A DNA stretch of 64,000 nucleotides from Limimaricola hongkongensis DSM 17492 (GCF_000600975.2 NZ_KK088652.1:62001-126000), one strand, 5' to 3'; positions 19,175-29,097 are shown, counted from the stretch's first letter. Numbers and translations: made by a program. Notes: generated by a model not told the origin, from the sequence alone.

Positions 19175-21502
19175 GTGGTCGAGTTCGATCTGCCGATTAC
19201 GGCGACCGATGATGGCGGCGCGAGTCCGGGCGCGGCCCAGCTGACGGCGATACTCGGCGCAGCTACGGGGGCGCTCGCCGCGGCGGGCTTGATGCCGGAT
19301 GGTTACGCGGCGCTGGCGCTGCTGCTCGTGGGATCGACGCTTGGTTGCGTGGCGGTGATGTTCGGCCTGCGACGGCTGCGCCGGGCCCGGCACCGCCGCG
19401 AGATGATCCGCCTGTGCGGGCTGGTTCTCAGGCGCGACCCGGTGCCCGGTTTCCTCGGGGATGCGGACGGCGCCATCATCGATTGCAATCCCGCCGCGTC
19501 GCAGCGGTTCGGCGCCCGGTGCGGCAACCTGTCGACGGCGCTGTCGCAACACTTCGCGACCCCCGCGACGGCGCTGACCCGGCTGCGCCAGCGGGCGATG
19601 CAGGAAGGCTCGGCACAGGACATGGTCGCGACGCGGCGCGGGCATCTGCGGATCACGGTCAGCGGGCTTGGCGCGGGGACGTTCCTGTGGCGAATCGAGG
19701 ACCTGTCTGAACGGCCCGGCACCGGCCGCGCCGCCGATGCGTTGGGGCTGCCGATGCTGACCGCCGGCCCCTCGGGCACGGTGCTCTACATGAACGAGGC
19801 GTGCCGGGCGCTGACCGGCGGACGGGCACGCCAGCTGGCGACCATCTTCAAGGATTTGCCGCTCAGGCCCGGGCAGGTGCAGCTGGTGCAGGGCGATGCC
19901 GGCCCGGTCGAGGCGCTGGTGGCCGAGATTGCGGCCTCCGGCGGGCGCCGGGAGATCTACCTGCTGCCGCCCGAGGGACTGCCCCGCGCCGCCGCCGCCG
20001 AAAGTTGGCGCGAAATCGAGACGCTGCCGGTGCCGCTGCTGCGGCTCGATCGCCGCGGTGCCATTCTCGGCGCGAACCGGGCGGCGCGGGGGGCACTGCC
20101 CGGTGCGATCGAGGCAGGCGCGCGCCTGTCGGACCTGCTGGAGGGGCTGGGCCGCCCGGTTTCGGACTGGCTCGCCGAGGCGGCCGAGGGGCGGGCGGTG
20201 CCGGGGCCGCAATTTCTCAAGCGGCGCGGCACCGGGCAGGACACGGTGCTGCAGGTCACGCTGGGCGAGCTGGATCAGGATGGCGGGCTGGTGGCCGTGC
20301 TCAATGACGCGACCGAGCACAAATCGCTCGAAGCGCAGTTTGTGCAGGCCCAGAAGATGCAGGCCATCGGCCAGCTGGCGGGTGGTGTCGCGCATGACTT
20401 CAACAACCTGCTCACCGCGATCTCGGGGCATTGCGACCTGCTGCTGCTGCGCCATGACAAGGATGACCAGGATTACAGCGACCTGATCCAGATCCATCAG
20501 AACGCCAACCGCGCCGCCAGCCTCGTCGGCCAGCTCCTCGCCTATTCTCGCAAGCAGAACCTCATGCTGGAGCAGCTCGACCTGCGCGACACCCTGTCCG
20601 ACCTCACGCATCTGCTCAACCGGCTGGTGGGTGAAAAGGTGACGCTGACGCTCAACCACGACACCGATCTGCGACGGGTCCGGTCGGATCGCCGGCAGCT
20701 TGAACAGGTGTTGATGAACCTCGTCGTCAATGCCCGCGATGCCATGCCCGACGGCGGCGAAATCGTGGTCGAGACCGATAATTTCATGCTCGATGTGCCG
20801 ATGCAGCGGGACCGGGCCATCGTGCCCGCCGGGCCATGGGTGCGCATCCGGGTGCAGGATCACGGCTGCGGCATTCCGGAAGAGAAGCGGATCAAGATCT
20901 TCGAGCCGTTCTACACCACCAAGCGCCCCGGCGAGGGAACCGGGCTTGGCCTGTCGACCGCTTACGGCATCATCAAGCAGAGCGGCGGCTATATCTTCGT
21001 CGACAGCGAGCCGGGGCAGGGCACCTGCTTCACGCTGCTGCTGCCGAGCCGAAGCGGCATCGTCGAGCCATTGCGCCCGATGCAGGCGCCGACGCCGGAG
21101 GGGCAGCAGGCCCAGGAGGCGCTGCCTCGCAGGGCCGAGGGGGTCGTGCTGCTGGTGGAGGACGAGGCCCCGGTCCGGGCCTTTGCCGCCCGCGCGCTGC
21201 GGCTGCGGGGGCTGACGGTGCTGGAGGCCGAAGACGCCGAAACGGCGTTGTCGCTCCTTGCGGATCCTGATCTGCAGGTGGATATCTTCGTCACCGACGT
21301 GATCATGCCCGGCAAGGACGGGCCGACATGGGTGCGCGAGGCGCTGGTGGCGCGCCCGGATACGCAGGTGGTTTTCGTCTCGGGCTATGCCGAAGACACC
21401 TTTGCCGAACAACAGGCCCAGATCCCGAATTCGGTGTTCCTGCCAAAGCCGTTTTCGCTCACCGACCTGGCCGCGGCGGTGCAGACCCGGATCGCCTGCT
21501 AG
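19175..21502 (+). CDS. cckA: CckA-type hybrid sensor histidine kinase
   Basis: A 775-residue membrane hybrid kinase. Two N-terminal hydrophobic helices (roughly residues 20-70) are followed by PAS-like regions, a HisKA domain with the phosphoacceptor His407 in [20 protein letters not shown], an ATPase domain ([36 protein letters not shown]), and a C-terminal receiver with the aspartate in [13 protein letters not shown] and KPFSLTDL. This is the CckA layout, which in alphaproteobacteria phosphorylates ChpT and then CtrA to control motility, cell cycle or gene transfer agents. A chpT gene is at 50486-51079. GTG 19175 follows GGGGAGG at good spacing; GTG 19145 is an alternative. Confidence 0.9.
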   Translation: MVEFDLPITATDDGGASPGAAQLTAILGAATGALAAAGLMPDGYAALALLLVGSTLGCVAVMFGLRRLRRARHRREMIRLCGLVLRRDPVPGFLGDADGAIIDCNPAASQRFGARCGNLSTALSQHFATPATALTRLRQRAMQEGSAQDMVATRRGHLRITVSGLGAGTFLWRIEDLSERPGTGRAADALGLPMLTAGPSGTVLYMNEACRALTGGRARQLATIFKDLPLRPGQVQLVQGDAGPVEALVAEIAASGGRREIYLLPPEGLPRAAAAESWREIETLPVPLLRLDRRGAILGANRAARGALPGAIEAGARLSDLLEGLGRPVSDWLAEAAEGRAVPGPQFLKRRGTGQDTVLQVTLGELDQDGGLVAVLNDATEHKSLEAQFVQAQKMQAIGQLAGGVAHDFNNLLTAISGHCDLLLLRHDKDDQDYSDLIQIHQNANRAASLVGQLLAYSRKQNLMLEQLDLRDTLSDLTHLLNRLVGEKVTLTLNHDTDLRRVRSDRRQLEQVLMNLVVNARDAMPDGGEIVVETDNFMLDVPMQRDRAIVPAGPWVRIRVQDHGCGIPEEKRIKIFEPFYTTKRPGEGTGLGLSTAYGIIKQSGGYIFVDSEPGQGTCFTLLLPSRSGIVEPLRPMQAPTPEGQQAQEALPRRAEGVVLLVEDEAPVRAFAARALRLRGLTVLEAEDAETALSLLADPDLQVDIFVTDVIMPGKDGPTWVREALVARPDTQVVFVSGYAEDTFAEQQAQIPNSVFLPKPFSLTDLAAAVQTRIAC

Positions 21503-21638
21503 CCACCCCGCAGTCGCGACAGCAGGGCAAGACCGACAGGCCGCGCGGCAGCGGCCTGCCTGCTCGCCGCGGCGCGCAGACAGGCCGTGACCGGGCAGGC
21601 AGGGGTGCCGCGGCGATATCCATGCGCGGCACCGGCGG

Positions 21639-22625
21639 TCAGCTGGCCGTGCCGGGAAGCAGCAGCCCGTTGAGATGCGCGGCGCAACCGATCAGCGCGG
21701 CATAGTCGTCCTCGATCACCGCCACGCCGAAATTGCCCATGAAGCCCGCGAAGCGGCCCTTGTCGCGGAACGCGTCGGCGAAGCCGAACTCGCGCAGATA
21801 TGGCGCGATGGCGCGCGACACGCCGCCCACCAGATAGACACCGCCGAAAGGCAGCTGGATCAGCGCGAGGTTGCCCGCCGTGGTGCCCAGGAACCGCGAA
21901 AAGACCTGTGCCGCCTCGACGGCGCGCGGGTCGCTGTGCTCGATGCAGCCTTGCATGATCGTGGCGGCGGTCTTTTCGACCGGGTCTCCGGCCTCGGCGC
22001 CAAGCCAGGCATAGACCCGCTCCAGCCCGCGGCCCGACAGCACGTCCTCCACCGCCGGAAAACCGTGCGCGGTCGACACGAACTGCGCCAGCCGCAGGTC
22101 CGCCTCGCTGTTGACCGGCAGGTTGACGTGGCCGGATTCCGATGGCGTGACGTAGCGCCCATCCTCGGTGTCGAACACCGGCGTCGCGTTGAAGCCGGTG
22201 CCGACCCCGATCACCAGCTTGGCCGCATGGGCGGATGCTTCGGGGAAGGGGATGATTTCGCGGACATTGTCGGGCGCGACATGGCCCAACGCGTGGCCCT
22301 GTGCCTGCAGGTCGTTGAGAATGGCGACCGTTTCGGCCCCGGTGGCGCGGGTCAGGGTGGTCTTGTCGATGGTCCAGTCGAGATTGGTCATCGTCGCGCG
22401 CCCGTCGCGCACCGGTCCCGCCACCGCGACGCAGGCGCCGATACAATCCACGCCGCCTTCATCGGCGATAAAGCGCCTGAGCACCGATTCCAGCCCGGCA
22501 TAGTCGGCGTTGGAATAGCGGCGGATCGTCTTCTCTTGGATCTCGAGCCCGTGCGCCAGCGCCACGCGGGTGTTGGTGCCGCCGATATCGGCGACGAGCG
22601 AAAAGGTGTTGTCGGGATGCGGCAT
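21639..22625 (-). CDS. glk: Glucokinase
   Basis: A 328-residue bacterial glucokinase (Glk, ROK-independent type) phosphorylating glucose with ATP. The phosphate-binding LVADIGGTNTRVALA opens the protein, the sugar-binding region includes MTNLDWTID and ILNDLQAQGHALG, and VIGVGTGFNATPVF plus LPSE-like TPSESGHVNLP follow. GGVYLVGGVSRAI is the second ATP-site glycine loop. It is the last gene of the leftward unit aglR-bgl-glk, 16 bases after bgl, and would trap glucose released by the beta-glucosidase and by AglA as glucose-6-phosphate for zwf and pgi. Confidence 0.95.
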   Translation of the reverse strand: MPHPDNTFSLVADIGGTNTRVALAHGLEIQEKTIRRYSNADYAGLESVLRRFIADEGGVDCIGACVAVAGPVRDGRATMTNLDWTIDKTTLTRATGAETVAILNDLQAQGHALGHVAPDNVREIIPFPEASAHAAKLVIGVGTGFNATPVFDTEDGRYVTPSESGHVNLPVNSEADLRLAQFVSTAHGFPAVEDVLSGRGLERVYAWLGAEAGDPVEKTAATIMQGCIEHSDPRAVEAAQVFSRFLGTTAGNLALIQLPFGGVYLVGGVSRAIAPYLREFGFADAFRDKGRFAGFMGNFGVAVIEDDYAALIGCAAHLNGLLLPGTAS

Positions 22626-22641
22626 GGCGGTTCCTCGGGGA

Positions 22642-23958
22642 TCAGCGGGACAGGGCGGCGGCAAGGGCGTGATACGACGCCTTCGGGGTCCGCTCCAGGG
22701 TTTCGAAATCGACATGGACGAGCCCGAAGCGTTTTTCGTAGCCGAACGCCCATTCGTAGTTGTCGAGCAGCGACCAGTAGAAGAAGCCGCGCAGATCGAC
22801 ACCATCGGCGACGGCGCGCCGCGCGGCGTCGATATGCGCGGCCATGAAGCGCTGCCGCTCGCTGTCTTGCACGGCACCGGCCTCGAGGCTGTCATCCCAG
22901 GCCATGCCGTTCTCGGTGACGTAGACCGGCAGGTTCAGCGCATCGCGCGCCCGCAGCAGGAAATGATGCAGCCCCTCGGGATAGATTTCCCAGCCCATCT
23001 GCGTCTTGGGCAGGGGGCCTTCGACCGGCGCGAGCGCGGGCCACGGGGCGTCCGGTGCCGACCGGATCAGCGAGCGGGTATAGTAATTCACCCCGAGCCA
23101 GTCGATCGGCTGCGAGATCAGGGCCATGTCGTCCTGCCAGCCCTCGGGCATGTGCGGCGCAAGCCCCGAAAGCGCGCCTTCGGGATAGCGGCCATGGGCG
23201 ATCGCCTCGAGGAACCAGCGATTGTAGATCTGGTCCTGCAGATCGGTGGCGGCGCGATCGGCCTCGCTGTCGCTGGCGGGCAGGGCGCGTTCGAAGTTGA
23301 GCACGATGCCCAGCGCGTCGCGGCCCATGCCCCGCAGCCGCTCGACGGCGAGGCCATGGGCCAGAAGGATGTGATGCATGGCGCGGGCGGCCGCGCGGAT
23401 GTCGCGCAACCCCGGCGCGTGATGCCCGAGAAAATGCGACAGCCAGGCCACGCACCACGGTTCGTTGATGGTCGCGGTCGAAGCGACGCGGTCGCCGATC
23501 CGGGCGCTGATCGTCTCGGAGAAATCGGCGAAGGCAAGGGCCGTGTCGCGGTTGGTCCAGCCGCCGCGATCCGCGAGAGCGGAAGGCAGATCCCAGTGAT
23601 ACAGCGTCTGGAACGGCTTCAGCCCGCGCTCCAGCGTCGCGTCGACGAGCCGGTCATAGAAGTCGAGCCCCTCGGGGTTCACGCTCCGGCCATCGGGCAT
23701 GACCCGCGCCCATGATGTCGAAAAGCGATAGGCGTCGAATCCCCCGGCCTTCAGCAGGTCGAGATCCTCTTCGAAGCGGTGGTAGTGATCGCAGGCGGTG
23801 GCGCCGTCCTCGGCGCGCACGACGTTGCCGGGCCCCTTGGCGAAGCTGTCCCAATGGGTCGGCCCGGCCCTGCCGAAACGATGGCCTTCGATCTGGTAGG
23901 CGGCGGTCGCGGCCCCGAACACGAAACCTTCGGGAAAATCGTCGCGGGTGAAATCCAT
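22642..23958 (-). CDS. GH1 beta-glucosidase
   Basis: A 438-residue glycoside hydrolase family 1 enzyme. The N terminus FPEGFVFGAATAAYQIEG is the GH1 signature, the acid/base glutamate is in TINEPW and the nucleophile glutamate in VYVTENGMAW, with SLLDNYEWAFGYEKRFGL at the aglycone end. There is no signal peptide, so it acts on imported beta-glucosides. ATG 23958 is chosen because a GAGG lies 8 bases upstream; ATG 23964 has only 2 bases of spacing. The gene lies between aglR and glk in an otherwise alpha-glucoside locus, which suggests shared control and broader substrate use. GH1 members can also be beta-galactosidases. Confidence 0.93.
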   Translation of the reverse strand: MDFTRDDFPEGFVFGAATAAYQIEGHRFGRAGPTHWDSFAKGPGNVVRAEDGATACDHYHRFEEDLDLLKAGGFDAYRFSTSWARVMPDGRSVNPEGLDFYDRLVDATLERGLKPFQTLYHWDLPSALADRGGWTNRDTALAFADFSETISARIGDRVASTATINEPWCVAWLSHFLGHHAPGLRDIRAAARAMHHILLAHGLAVERLRGMGRDALGIVLNFERALPASDSEADRAATDLQDQIYNRWFLEAIAHGRYPEGALSGLAPHMPEGWQDDMALISQPIDWLGVNYYTRSLIRSAPDAPWPALAPVEGPLPKTQMGWEIYPEGLHHFLLRARDALNLPVYVTENGMAWDDSLEAGAVQDSERQRFMAAHIDAARRAVADGVDLRGFFYWSLLDNYEWAFGYEKRFGLVHVDFETLERTPKASYHALAAALSR

Positions 23959-23968
23959 TGTCATCGCC

Positions 23969-24994
23969 TCATCTGGGGGCCGGGCCGGTGGAGCGGCCGA
24001 TGATCAGATCGGCCTCGAGAAGTTCCTGCACATGCGGGGCCTCGGGGTTGTCGATGCGGTCTATGACCATCCGGGCGAGCCGCTGTCCAGCCTCGCGCAC
24101 CGAAGACCGCGTGGCGGTGAAGGCCGGGACCGGCCCGTCATCGCGCAGATAGGAGAGCTGGTCGTCATGGGTGACGGCCGAGACGTCGCGCCCGAGCACC
24201 AGCCCCGCCTCTTCGACCGCGCGTCGCACGCCCAGCATGCAGATCACCGAAGAGACGAGAATGGCGGTCGGCGGATCGGGCAGGGCGAGCATGTCGCGCG
24301 CGGCGCGCCAGCCATAGCTTTCGGTCATCTCGTCCTGCCGCATCAGCTCGGGGTCGGGTGAAATCCCATGCGCGCGCAGCGCCTCCTCGTAGCCCTGCCG
24401 CCGCCGATGTGCGAAATCCATCTTCTCCAGCCCGTTGACGAGCCCGATCCGGCGGTGGCCGAGATCGACGAGAAAGTTGGTCGCGCGCGCAAAGGCCCGG
24501 CGGTTGTTCACGTCGAGCCAGCTGTAGGGGCGCGTCGTGCCGGTGGCGCGGCCATGCACGGCATAGGGCAGGCCGATCTCGTCGAGCAGCGCGATGCGCG
24601 GGTCGTTCATCCGCGGCGCGCTGACGATCAGCCCGTCGACCAGGCCGCGCCGCTTCATCGAGTGATAGGCCTTTTCCTCCTCGGTGATGTCGACCAGCGA
24701 GATCAGCATTTCGTACCCCGCCGCCGAATAGGTTTCGCCCGCCCCGGCGATGAAGTCGGCGAAGATCGGGTTGACCATGGCATGGCTGCTGATCTTGGGC
24801 ACCACGTGGCCGATGACCCGGCTGCGCCCGGTCGCCAGCGCCTGGGCGCGGGTGTTGGGGCGATAGTCATGCGCCCGCGCCGCCGCCTGCACCCGCGCGC
24901 GGGTCGCCTCGCTGACATCGGCATAGCCGTTCAGCGCGCGGCTCACCGTGGTCTGGCTCAGGCCGAGAAGGCTGGAGAGCTGCTTGAGGTTCAT
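23969..24994 (-). CDS. aglR: LacI family repressor of the alpha-glucoside locus
   Basis: A 341-residue LacI-type regulator. The N-terminal helix-turn-helix and hinge are MNLKQLSSLLGLSQTTVSRA with RPNTRAQALATGRS, followed by a periplasmic-binding-protein-like effector domain. It is divergent from aglE across 287 bases that hold two palindromes with the AAAGCGCTTT core expected for a LacI protein; one lies just upstream of its own start, implying autoregulation. Its coding end carries the likely ribosome site for bgl. The name is given from position and family; the inducer is probably an alpha-glucoside or glucose derivative. Confidence 0.85.
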   Translation of the reverse strand: MNLKQLSSLLGLSQTTVSRALNGYADVSEATRARVQAAARAHDYRPNTRAQALATGRSRVIGHVVPKISSHAMVNPIFADFIAGAGETYSAAGYEMLISLVDITEEEKAYHSMKRRGLVDGLIVSAPRMNDPRIALLDEIGLPYAVHGRATGTTRPYSWLDVNNRRAFARATNFLVDLGHRRIGLVNGLEKMDFAHRRRQGYEEALRAHGISPDPELMRQDEMTESYGWRAARDMLALPDPPTAILVSSVICMLGVRRAVEEAGLVLGRDVSAVTHDDQLSYLRDDGPVPAFTATRSSVREAGQRLARMVIDRIDNPEAPHVQELLEADLIIGRSTGPAPR

Positions 24995-25007
24995 CTTCGG
25001 GGTTTTC

Positions 25008-25019
25008 CAAAGCGCTTTT
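25008..25019. promoter_or_regulatory. AglR operator O1, at the aglR promoter
   Basis: CAAAGCGCTTTT contains a perfect 10-bp palindrome AAAGCGCTTT and lies 14 bases upstream of the aglR start. It has the central CG typical of LacI operators. The similar, longer site at 25188-25201 sits on the aglE side. Confidence 0.7.
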
Positions 25020-25150
25020 GTAACGTCGATACCCTACGCCGCCAAATCGCGTGCGTCAAAGTGCGGTTTCGCGCGGCGCCCCGTGCCGGGATCGCGGGCG
25101 ATCATGCGAAATCCGCCGGGTCATATCGTCGGAATCGCGGGCGCCCACCA

Positions 25151-25201
25151 TTGACAGCTGCGCATGGCTCAGACAGGTTACACTTGTCCAAAGCGCTTTG
25201 G
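25151..25201 (+). promoter_or_regulatory. aglE promoter region with AglR operator O2
   Basis: CCAAAGCGCTTTGG (25188-25201) is a perfect 14-bp palindrome. A consensus -35 hexamer TTGACA lies at 25151-25156, but the matching -10 is poor (CAGGTT at 17-base spacing), so the start point is uncertain. O2 would cover the transcription start region and block aglEFGAK when the repressor is bound. It lies about 80 bases upstream of the aglE ATG. Confidence 0.7.
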
Positions 25202-25281
25202 CATGCGCGTCGTGCCCTCGCGTGTGACGATACATGACGCGGTCCCGGAGAGGGCCGCTTGTTACGGGAGGGTAACGTATC

Positions 25282-26628
25282 ATGAAGACCATCTTTCTGG
25301 CGGGCGTGGCGGGGATCGCGCTGGCATCCGCGGCCGCAGCGCAGGACCTGAAGTTCCCGATCGGCGAGGGCGATTTCAACTGGGACAGCTACAACCAGTT
25401 CGCCGAAAGCCACGATCTGTCGGGCCAGACCCTGACCGTGTTCGGCCCTTGGCTCAGCGTCGACCAGGAATTGTTCGAGTCGATGCTCGCCTATTTCGAG
25501 GAAGCGACCGGCGCCGACGTGCAATACACCGGCTCGGATGGCTTCGAGACGCAGATCCGCATCGACACCGAGGCGGGCTCGGCGCCCAACATCGCCGTGT
25601 TCCCGCAGCCGGGTCTCGCGCGCGATCTCGCGTCGCTCGGCTATCTGGAGCCGATGCCCGAGGGCAGCGGTGACTGGCTCGCCGAGAATTACGCCGCCGG
25701 GCAGTCCTGGGTCGATCTCGCGACCTTCGAGGGGCCCGAGGGCGAAGAGGATCTCTACGGCTTCTTCTACAAGGCCGACGTGAAGAGCCTCGTCTGGTAC
25801 GCGCCCGAGAACTTCGAGGATGCGGGCTACGAGGTGCCGCAGACGATGGAGGAGCTGAAGGCGCTCACCGAGCAGATGGTCGAGGATGGCGAGACGCCGT
25901 GGTGCATCGGTCTCGGCTCCGGCGGCGCGACCGGCTGGCCCGCGACCGACTGGGTCGAGGATCTGATGCTGCGCACCCAATCGCCCGAGACCTACGACCA
26001 GTGGGTGTCCAACGAGATTCCCTTCGACGATCCGGCCGTGGTCGGCGCGATCGAGGAATTCGGCTGGTTCCTGGGTGACGATTACGTCGCCGGTGGCAAG
26101 GCCGCCGTGGCCTCGACCGATTTCCGCGACAGCCCCAAGGGTCTCTTCGACAGCCCGCCGCAGTGCTACCTGCACCGCCAGGCGTCGTTCATCCCGTCCT
26201 TCTTCCCCGAAGGCATCGAGGTGGGCGCGGATGCCGACTTCTTCTACTTCCCGGCCTACGAGGAAAAGGATCTCGGCAAGCCGGTGCTGGGCGGTGGCAC
26301 GATGTTCGGCATCACCGAGGCCTCCGAGGCGGCGAGCGTCTTCATCGAGTGGCTGCAGACCCCGATCGCCCACGAGGTGTGGATGGCGCAGCGCGGCTTC
26401 CTGACGCCGCTGACCACGGTCAACACCGAGGTGTTCGGCGACCCGACGCTCAAGAAGATGAACGACATCCTGCTTGAAGCCACCACCTTCCGCTTCGACG
26501 GGTCCGACCTGATGCCCGGCGGCGTCGGCGCGGGGTCGTTCTGGACCGGCATGGTCGATTATGCCGGCGGCGAGTCGGCCGAGAGCGTGGCCTCCGAGAT
26601 TCAGGATTCTTGGGACGCGCTGAAATAA
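25282..26628 (+). CDS. aglE: Alpha-glucoside ABC transporter, substrate-binding protein
   Basis: A 448-residue family 1 (MalE-like) solute-binding protein. The N-terminal MKTIFLAGVAGIALASAAAA is a Sec signal peptide with likely cleavage after AAA before QDL. The mature protein has LTVFGPWLSVDQELFESML and, near the end, LLEATTFRFDGSDLMP, typical of AglE of rhizobia and roseobacters. It opens aglE-aglF-aglG-aglA-aglK, the canonical gene order for uptake of maltose, sucrose, trehalose and similar sugars. The hairpin after it may keep its mRNA more abundant than the permease part, as often needed for binding proteins. Confidence 0.93.
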   Translation: MKTIFLAGVAGIALASAAAAQDLKFPIGEGDFNWDSYNQFAESHDLSGQTLTVFGPWLSVDQELFESMLAYFEEATGADVQYTGSDGFETQIRIDTEAGSAPNIAVFPQPGLARDLASLGYLEPMPEGSGDWLAENYAAGQSWVDLATFEGPEGEEDLYGFFYKADVKSLVWYAPENFEDAGYEVPQTMEELKALTEQMVEDGETPWCIGLGSGGATGWPATDWVEDLMLRTQSPETYDQWVSNEIPFDDPAVVGAIEEFGWFLGDDYVAGGKAAVASTDFRDSPKGLFDSPPQCYLHRQASFIPSFFPEGIEVGADADFFYFPAYEEKDLGKPVLGGGTMFGITEASEAASVFIEWLQTPIAHEVWMAQRGFLTPLTTVNTEVFGDPTLKKMNDILLEATTFRFDGSDLMPGGVGAGSFWTGMVDYAGGESAESVASEIQDSWDALK

Positions 26629-26648
26629 GCGTGTAACGATAAGGCTTG

Positions 26649-26680
26649 GCGGCCGCGACTCGCGTCGTGGCCGCTTCTTT
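26649..26680 (+). terminator. aglE-aglF intercistronic hairpin
   Basis: GCGGCCGCGAC (26649-26659) pairs with GTCGTGGCCGC (26664-26674), one G-T pair, around a TCGC loop, followed by TTCTTT. It is the only sizeable gap in the operon. It probably acts as an attenuator or as a 3' stabiliser of an abundant aglE transcript rather than a full terminator. Confidence 0.65.
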
Positions 26681-26704
26681 GTATCAAGGCTCGGGGAGGG
26701 CGCG

Positions 26705-27946
26705 ATGAATCCGGCACTACAGGGCTTGCTGACCATCGTGATCGGCGTCGGCGGTTGCGTCGCCTATTTCTATTTTTCCAACTTGTTCGTCGACAAGGTG
26801 CTGTTCCCGCCCCGCGGGCCGAATGCCGGGCGCAACATCAACCGCGCCAACATGGTCCGACCCTGGCTGTTTTTGCTGCCCGCGCTGCTGGCGCTGGGCC
26901 TCTATCTCGCCTACCCGGTGGTCGAGACGCTGCGCCTGTCGCTCACCGAGCGGGTGCGCGGCGGCGGTTACGAATTCGTCGGTCTCGACAATTATCGCCA
27001 GATGCTCAGCGAGCCGAAGTTCTGGGAAGGCTTCAACAACAACCTCTTGTGGCTGATCGTCGTGCCCGCGGCCTCCACCGCCTTCGGCCTGCTGGCCGCG
27101 CAGCTCACCGACCGCATCAAGTGGGGCAGCTTCGCCAAGTCGCTGATCTTCATGCCGATGGCGATCTCCTTCGTCGGCGCCGCGGTGATCTTCAAGCTGA
27201 TCTACGACACCCGCCCCGCCGGGCAGGACCAGATCGGCGTGCTCAACGCCGTGTGGCTCGGCTTTGACGGCGGGGTGGGGTCGTTCATCTGGCTCAGGCT
27301 GGTGCCCGCGATCCTGCTGCTGGCTCTGGCGGCGGGGGCGGGGGCTCTCGCCTGGTCGCTGATCAAGCCCGTGATCGGCCGCGAAGGGCGCAATCCCGGC
27401 GCGATCTTCGCCGCGCTGCGCCTGCTCGGGGCGGCGTTGATGGCGGGGGCCGTCTTCTTGATGCTGCGCCAGACGCTTTCGGTGTTCACCGCCGACTTTC
27501 CCTATGGCCAGCCGCAGACCTGGCTCACCATTCCCTTCTGGAACAACTTCTTTTTGATGATCGTGCTGATCTGGATCCAGACCGGCTTCGCCATGGTGCT
27601 GCTCTCGGCGGCGCTGCGCGGCATTCCCGAGGAAACGGTCGAGGCGGCCATCGTCGACGGCGCCAACCCGTTCCAGATCTTCTTCAAGATCAAGATGCCG
27701 CAGATCGTCGGCACCATCGTCGTGGTCTGGACCACCATCACCATCATCGTGCTCAAGGTGTTCGACATCGTCTTTGCCATGACCAACGGCCAGTGGGAGA
27801 CGCAGGTTCTGGCCAACTACATGTATGACAAGCTGTTTCGGGCGAATGACTGGGGCGTGGGCTCGGCCGGCGCCATGGTCATCATGCTGATGGTGACGCC
27901 GATCCTCGTCTGGAACGTCTACAATGCCCGCAAGGAGATGCGCTGA
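26705..27946 (+). CDS. aglF: Alpha-glucoside ABC transporter permease AglF
   Basis: A 413-residue MalF-type inner-membrane permease. It has an N-terminal membrane helix, a cytoplasmic linker, PWLFLLPALLALGLYLAYPVVETL as the first core helix and the EAA loop EETVEAAIVDGANPFQIFF that contacts the AglK ATPase. Between core helices there is a long insert (about residues 175-270) with two extra hydrophobic segments, which makes it bigger than MalF-like sugar permeases of about 300 residues and is usual for AglF. Its stop overlaps the aglG start as TGATG. Confidence 0.92.
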   Translation: MNPALQGLLTIVIGVGGCVAYFYFSNLFVDKVLFPPRGPNAGRNINRANMVRPWLFLLPALLALGLYLAYPVVETLRLSLTERVRGGGYEFVGLDNYRQMLSEPKFWEGFNNNLLWLIVVPAASTAFGLLAAQLTDRIKWGSFAKSLIFMPMAISFVGAAVIFKLIYDTRPAGQDQIGVLNAVWLGFDGGVGSFIWLRLVPAILLLALAAGAGALAWSLIKPVIGREGRNPGAIFAALRLLGAALMAGAVFLMLRQTLSVFTADFPYGQPQTWLTIPFWNNFFLMIVLIWIQTGFAMVLLSAALRGIPEETVEAAIVDGANPFQIFFKIKMPQIVGTIVVVWTTITIIVLKVFDIVFAMTNGQWETQVLANYMYDKLFRANDWGVGSAGAMVIMLMVTPILVWNVYNARKEMR

Positions 27947-29097
27947 TGGACAACATCGCCGGCAAGAAATCCGCGCTCACCTGGGCGGTCAACATCGCGG
28001 TCGTGGCGCTGGTGGCACTTTGGGTGTTCCCGACGCTGGGCCTGCTGATCTCGTCGTTCCGCACGGGCGATCAGATCGCGTCGTCGGGCTGGTGGAAATC
28101 CATGCTGCCGACCGAGCAGAACCTGACCCTGCGCACCGCGGGCGGCGACGAGGCCGAGCTGGTCGACGGGCTCTACACCGTGTCGGGCAACCTGTTTGCC
28201 GTCGAGGGCATCGATCCGCTCGACATCTCGGCCTTCGGCACCTCGTCGCGCGCCGTCGGCGCCTATGAGCCGGGCGAGACGGTCGACATGGGCGATGGCG
28301 AAATCATCGCGGTCGAGGCCAATGGCGATTACGTCTTCACCTCGGTCGAGGAAATGTCGGGCCGCGGCCAGCGGGTCTTCGTCACCGCCGAGGTCGCGCC
28401 GGAATTCACGCTCGAAAACTACAACAACATGCTGTTCGACCCGAACAACATCGAAGGCATGTCCAAGGCGTTCTTCAACACGCTGACGGTGTCGATCCCA
28501 GCCACGATCATCCCGATCCTCGTGGCGGCCTTCGCGGCCTATGCGCTGGCATGGATGGATTTTCCGGGCCGGGCGCTGCTGATCGCGGCGATCGTCGGCC
28601 TGCTGGTGGTGCCGCTGCAATTGGCGCTGATCCCGCTGTTGAAGTTCCACAACGAGATCGGCATCGGCAAGGGCTATCTCGGGGTCTGGATGGCGCATAC
28701 CGGCTTTGGCCTGCCGCTCGCGATCTATATTTTGCGAAACTACATGGTCGGCCTGCCGCGCGACATCATCGAGAACGCCAAGGTCGACGGGGCGACGGAT
28801 TTCCAGATCTTCACCAAGATTATCCTGCCGCTGTCCTTCCCGGCGCTGGCCTCCTTCGCGATCTTCCAGTTCCTGTGGACCTGGAACGACCTGCTCGTCG
28901 CGATCGTGTTCCTGATCGACAGCTCGGGCGAGACCACCGTGATGACCAAGCAGATCATCGAGCTTCTGGGCACGCGCGGCGGCAACTGGGAAATCCTCGC
29001 CACGGCGGCTTTCGTCTCCATCGCCGTTCCGCTGGTTGTGTTTTTCGCGATGCAGAAATACCTCGTGCGCGGCCTGCTTGCGGGCTCCGTGAAATGA
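27946..29097 (+). CDS. aglG: Alpha-glucoside ABC transporter permease AglG
   Basis: A 383-residue MalG-type permease. After the first membrane helix (about residues 10-35) comes a hydrophilic, probably periplasmic insert of about 120 residues (EQNLTLRTAGGDEAELVDG onward), then five core helices and the EAA loop PRDIIENAKVDGATDFQIF. The large periplasmic insert is the hallmark of AglG and is absent in ordinary MalG proteins. It may contact AglE. Translation is coupled to aglF by a one-base overlap. Confidence 0.92.
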   Translation: MDNIAGKKSALTWAVNIAVVALVALWVFPTLGLLISSFRTGDQIASSGWWKSMLPTEQNLTLRTAGGDEAELVDGLYTVSGNLFAVEGIDPLDISAFGTSSRAVGAYEPGETVDMGDGEIIAVEANGDYVFTSVEEMSGRGQRVFVTAEVAPEFTLENYNNMLFDPNNIEGMSKAFFNTLTVSIPATIIPILVAAFAAYALAWMDFPGRALLIAAIVGLLVVPLQLALIPLLKFHNEIGIGKGYLGVWMAHTGFGLPLAIYILRNYMVGLPRDIIENAKVDGATDFQIFTKIILPLSFPALASFAIFQFLWTWNDLLVAIVFLIDSSGETTVMTKQIIELLGTRGGNWEILATAAFVSIAVPLVVFFAMQKYLVRGLLAGSVK

